Below are positions 60,174 to 64,000 of a DNA stretch of 64,000 nucleotides, in pieces. The stretch is from contig JABYQR010000224.1 in the NCBI GenBank assembly GCA_022592445.1, forward strand, positions 1 to 64,000. The letters are read 5' to 3'. The translations under genes were made by a program, and so were the position numbers. The notes under the pieces were generated by a model, which saw only the letters and a program-made list of their open reading frames with translations, did no database searches and was not told where the DNA came from. The first letter of the stretch is position 1. Each line of letters opens with the position of its first letter. The stretch is from Cytidiella melzeri. Taxonomy: Eukaryota > Basidiomycota > Agaricomycetes > Polyporales > Irpicaceae.

Positions 60174-60235
60174 ATGACGTAGGTCCCTGGCTGTAACTAC
60201 AGCGCTCTGTGGTTACAGCCAGGAACCTACGTCAT
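60174..60235. repeat. ~26-bp hairpin (inverted repeat)
   Basis: TGACGTAGGTCCCTGGCTGT is mirrored by ACAGCCAGGAACCTACGTCA, with a short loop around AGCGCTCTG. One mismatch in about 26 bp. It could be a MITE remnant, an attenuator-like structure, or a dimeric protein site. Confidence 0.85.
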
Positions 60236-60536
60236 ACCGTGTGGATTGTAATAGCAGCGTCGGTCGCGGCGGTCACCTTCGTTCTCATCACGACCTCAAT
60301 GAGGGTGACAACACGTTCTCTGCTTCGGAATCCGTTTGGACGTGGTAGGCCACCCACTAGTGTCTCACTGAGTGGTTCGCTTAGTGATGCATCGAGCATG
60401 AGTTAGACTGAGGTGTATGTAGTAGAATGTAGAAACTCGTTACCGCAGTGAGAAGCTCAAAACGTCGAACGTGTGACAAGTCTGCGGAAATGAGCGGTAT
60501 GTGAGTCCAGTCCGATTTGTTGTACGAGTTTGACCA

Positions 60537-60648
60537 GCGAAACAGTAGGTGAGAAGGGAGATACATGAAGGCTGGAAACGAGCGTGAGGAACTCTGAATG
60601 TTCGGAACTATCGCTGCACGTACCTTGACCACCCTGTGAGGGCGGAGC
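60537..60648. repeat. local direct repeat, copy 2
   Basis: Second copy of the sequence at 59871-59981, 666 bp away, in the same orientation. Confidence 0.85.
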
Positions 60649-61199
60649 AAACACATATACAATACCTGGCGGTGGCAACAGATAGGCTGTACTATTTGAG
60701 CCTGGTTTTAGGCCGCCGCTGGGTATGCTTGGTCTGCTGGCATAGGGGCGAGAGTTGCTTACCTTTGCTACTCATGCCGCTGTTGTTGGCGGCTCCGAGC
60801 GTGCGGAGCTCCTCCTCCTTTCCTCGTTGTTCACATTGTCGTCACTATGAACCCGCGGACACCCTCAGGTTGAGTGGCTTCCCAAATCTTGGCACTAGCT
60901 TTGTGAGGAATGCAGGAGCAAGTAGAACACTTCGGAAACGATTTCAGTGCGGGGATTGCGCAAGAGTAAGACCTTACTGAAGGGTCCACGACTGGCAGGA
61001 AGGATATGTTTGATCAATACGGAAAGAGGACTTCAACGATGCGCGAGGTATCATAGCTGGGGTCAAGAATCTAGTGTCGCAGAAAGTGGCTCCATGAGCT
61101 GAGCAACATCGAGAGGTTTCGGCGCGGACACAGCAACGGCGAAGTGAAGACGAAGATCAACAGACACATTGAGACCGCGTGGCACGTGCGCTTACTAGG

Positions 61200-61283
61200 G
61201 TGGCCGGAGTCTACCAGCAGAAAGTAGCTCGGCACAGCGGCAAAAGCGTCGCAAACGAACCGTAACCAAATGGCCTCCATAAA
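61200..61283 (-). repeat. dispersed ~80-bp repeat, copy 2 (inverted)
   Basis: Inverted copy of 51655-51738. The two copies bracket the SDR-relic-free block holding the integrase-core and alpha-kinase genes. Confidence 0.8.
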
Positions 61284-61388
61284 TCAGCAAGAACTAATTA
61301 AGACAATGCATACGTCTTCGAATTCGCCACTTTGCGCATTCATCTGAACTCTTGTCTCGTCTCCATCTGCGGGCGCATTTACACCAGC

Positions 61389-64000
61389 ATGAGCGGAAGT
61401 TCTTCACCACGACCGCTTTGGAAACCACCATCCCCGTCTAGAAAGCAGTCTATGGATGTTGAACCAACAGAGAAGGAGAATCAAGCACCGAAACCTCGTC
61501 GACCACTTCCTACGCCGGGAAAAGCTGCACATACAGCGATCCCTGCGACATCTTTCTATGCAAGTGCGTCAGGCTTACCTGCCAAGTCTCAGCAGCAAGC
61601 GACGGGCTCCTCTCATACAAACTACGCTCCTCCACGGTCTCCGCCACCTTCCCACAAAGCGAAGGAGTTGTCGCCTTTCCGGGAACCCGTGTTGATAGAC
61701 GATGAACCAATGCCTCCCCTCATCGCCTCAGATAGCTGGGGCCCAGTTGATACCACGCCATGGGAGTCGAATTGGACTGAATTTTGGGACAACAGCGCTT
61801 CCAAGAAGGTAGAAATCGATGGTAGAAACGACGATGAGGAACGTAACTGGTGTGACGAGGGCACGAGGGAGAAATACCAGAGACCTGGGCCTGGTATACT
61901 TCCACCGCTGCTCTCACATTGCTTGCATAACCCAGAACATACCTTGTACTCGGTCACGGCGAGTGCGCCACCACCAAAGCACAGTGCTTCCACGTCGGCT
62001 GTCCCCTCGTCTTCGCCTGCTTCGGCAGGCTCGAGCACGTCTCTGCCACCTCATGTAGCTCCGTCTCCTAGCGCTGACGAGATTCGGACAGCCATCCCTC
62101 ACCCGAATGCCTACTACTGCAAGGAACACAATGGCTGGGTTTTATTATCCTGGTGCTCGTCAACAGTCTTACCTCCCATTATTCCCTCGTATCGCTTTGA
62201 GCGTCCTCTTCCCGATCAAGCCAGACGCAAACGGACGGTATCATGCGTAGGGAGTGAGGACCAGGTTGTCAATCAAGCCAATCGTACTCATCACTTCCAC
62301 AAATATTCTGCCGCGGTCGATGCGCGTACGTTGAACATTCCTTTCAAGCGCAGCGAATGGGAAGCGGAAGCTCGCCAAAAAAAGAGAAACAGGAGCGTCA
62401 CGCTGCGCATCGAAGGGGACGAAGGCGAAACCAGCACGCAAGGCGAGAAGAACGATGAACCCGAAGGTGACCTCCTGGATATCTACGTCTGTTGCCAGTG
62501 CTCTGTGTATTGCTTAGTTTCGAGACACGTCATTCCTGGCGTCATTCCACTGCGGAAAGTGGAAGAATTTGTGAAGGATAAGGTGGAGAACCCTCCTGTG
62601 GGCAAGAATAGTGCGACGGCAGTGGTTTCTGGGTGGGAGACAATCATCACGTATGTTTCGAATCCACATCTTCGTACTGTATATCTAATAATTATATTGT
62701 CGCAATATATTTTCGTTCCAAATCTTCAACCATGTCGTGGCCAGCATCTTGGAGAACCGCTTGTGGCGGGGAGAGAACCGCGTATTACCTGTTGGGCGAC
62801 CAAAGTTCCAAGCCAAAATTGGGTGGTCAGGGATGGTGTAAGTTGCAGGTTTCGTTAGATTTGGAAATATCTCTGTGCTTACTTCTCCTACGTGGAACCT
62901 CTAGAGCGAAAGTCTTTGAGTCGCTTGATTTCACTATACAGTCTTTGTCGGGGGTTTCAGAGCAAGCGTTGCATCCGCCCTCTGTCGATCCAACTACACC
63001 AGAAGGCAAACGTAGTCGAGCTAAGCTTCTTCGTGCCTGGATTGAGATCAGCGCGTGGTTAACGTTGTATCATAAGACTAAACCTAGTCAGTATTTCGTT
63101 GCATTTCATCACATATCTTCTCATCTTCATTGCAGAGGAGATGGCAGGATACACTCCTCAGGTTCTCCATGTCAGCGTACAGAGCGCAACTGAAATGATT
63201 CAATCCGCTATCGGAGCTCATCTCAATCAGAGTAAGCTAGATATTTGATGTGTGGAACCCAATCATTGAGGCATCGCCCGGTTTACAGTTCCACGAGGTT
63301 TGTTACCCCCAGCACTAATAGGCTTCGAACCCCTAGACAGAGCATGGGAAGATTTGGGGATGACACCAACCTCCTACTCGCCGGGTAAGCGTGCACAAAT
63401 GATTGTTCACAAATATGCTTAATAGCAGATGTTTAGAACTCCTCATTTTCGCTTATCTCGCGCAGTGCCGCTGTGACCCGGCCTCCACTATTACTTATTT
63501 CACTCACTTTTATGCAATCGTCGACACGATGAAGAACCTCGGCATAAGCCTGCATGACTCGCTGGAGATGCTGGTAGCGGAAGAAAGGTCACGCCATCGC
63601 TTTACTTTCGCTGATTACAACCGCGCGGTCTCACTTCTTGGCTTCGGGAAGGATAATATCCTTCACGTTGAATTAGAAGATGACGTCCCCACTAAATTCA
63701 TTATTCAAGCCTGGAAGGACGCTGTGAAGCGTTCATGGCACGAAGTGGACGGTGTGCAGCTTCGCACCGATCTAAACGATGCTTTCAAAATCGTCGCGGA
63801 CATGAGACAGAGTTCGAAATTGCGGAAAGCATGGGAACAGGAGAAAGTTAGTATTATCTCACCCGACGCAGCATATTCAACATTGGACGTACCGCATGAG
63901 ACGGACGAGGAAATGCTTGTGACAATTTTCAACATGAGAGTGCGTTTTCATCTTTTCTGAGTGGCGTGCACTGTGCTCACCCGCAATAATGACTATCAGG
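61389..64000 (+). CDS. UBP2: ubiquitin carboxyl-terminal hydrolase UBP2-like (5' part, runs off window)
   Basis: Deubiquitinase of the fungal Ubp2 group; only the non-catalytic N-terminal half lies in the window. ATG at 61389 (MSGSSSPRPLWKPPSPSRK) is the first in a long exon ending at 62650. Later exons resume at about 62745 (ILENRLWRGENRVLPVGR). The first 250 residues are Ser/Pro-rich. Then come YYCKEHNGWVLLSW, a Cys pair in VCCQCSVYCLVS with VIPGVIP, and a helical region (IFAYLAQCRCDPAST, YNRAVSLLGFGKDN, FIIQAWKDAVKRSWHEVDG) that matches the Ubp2 N-terminal part as I remember it. Catalytic Cys and His boxes would lie beyond 64000. The family call rests on this N-terminal pattern. Confidence 0.72.

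Noticed and set aside
60209..60406. Plus-strand frame with a hydrophobic stretch (WIVIAASVAAVTFVLI)
   Set aside because: No ATG in a sensible place, overlaps the hairpin; the opposite strand looks equally coding-like.

Overview
The window looks like nuclear DNA of a basidiomycete fungus, most likely an Agaricomycete. Almost every gene is cut by short GT-AG introns (about 45-65 nt), genes are packed on both strands, and families expanded in mushrooms are present: 7TM membrane proteins including a DUF6533 type, an alpha-type protein kinase, a fungal integrase-core protein, a small secreted protein and a Cas1p-type O-acetyltransferase. No rRNA, tRNA or CRISPR array was recognised.

Layout. 1-2.3 kb is gene-poor (a tandem duplication and a broken SDR). 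2.7-15.9 kb is ordinary gene-dense DNA: VTA1 (+), then on the minus strand a coiled-coil protein, a mitochondrial PPR-like protein, the proteasome tether STS1/Cut8, a CAS1-type acyltransferase and a secreted histidine acid phosphatase. 16.1-21.7 kb is an accessory island bounded by 128-bp near-identical inverted repeats. It holds two 7TM genes, one of them split by a 1.68-kb foldback element. 22.4-29.5 kb is conserved core: enolase (-), a MOSC/mARC-like molybdenum-cofactor protein (+) and the exocyst subunit EXO84 (-). 29.757-33.757 kb is an apparently intact 4001-bp Tc1/mariner-like transposon with a complete transposase and, unusually, a second large gene of unknown function. 33.9-48.2 kb is core again: a NIPA-type Mg2+ transporter (-), DPH4 (+), a DNMT1-type cytosine methyltransferase (-), HOG1 MAP kinase (-) and MCR1 cytochrome-b5 reductase (+), then a small secreted protein (+). 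50-61.3 kb is a second accessory region: an SDR relic, an integrase-core gene (-), an alpha-kinase (+), local duplications and a perfect-looking hairpin. The N-terminal part of a UBP2-like deubiquitinase (+) runs off the right edge.

Functional themes. The core genes are housekeeping: vesicle traffic (VTA1, EXO84), proteasome/ubiquitin (STS1, UBP2), glycolysis (enolase), translation factor modification (DPH4), stress signalling (HOG1) and redox metabolism (MCR1, MOSC). They do not form a pathway cluster. The interesting biology is in the mobile islands, above all the mariner-like element with a passenger gene and the inverted-repeat-bounded 7TM island. A DNMT1-type methyltransferase in the same window is a plausible genome-defence counterpart, but that link is inference. 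Exon boundaries were deduced by hand from reading frame, splice signals and remembered family sequence; no search or alignment was run.
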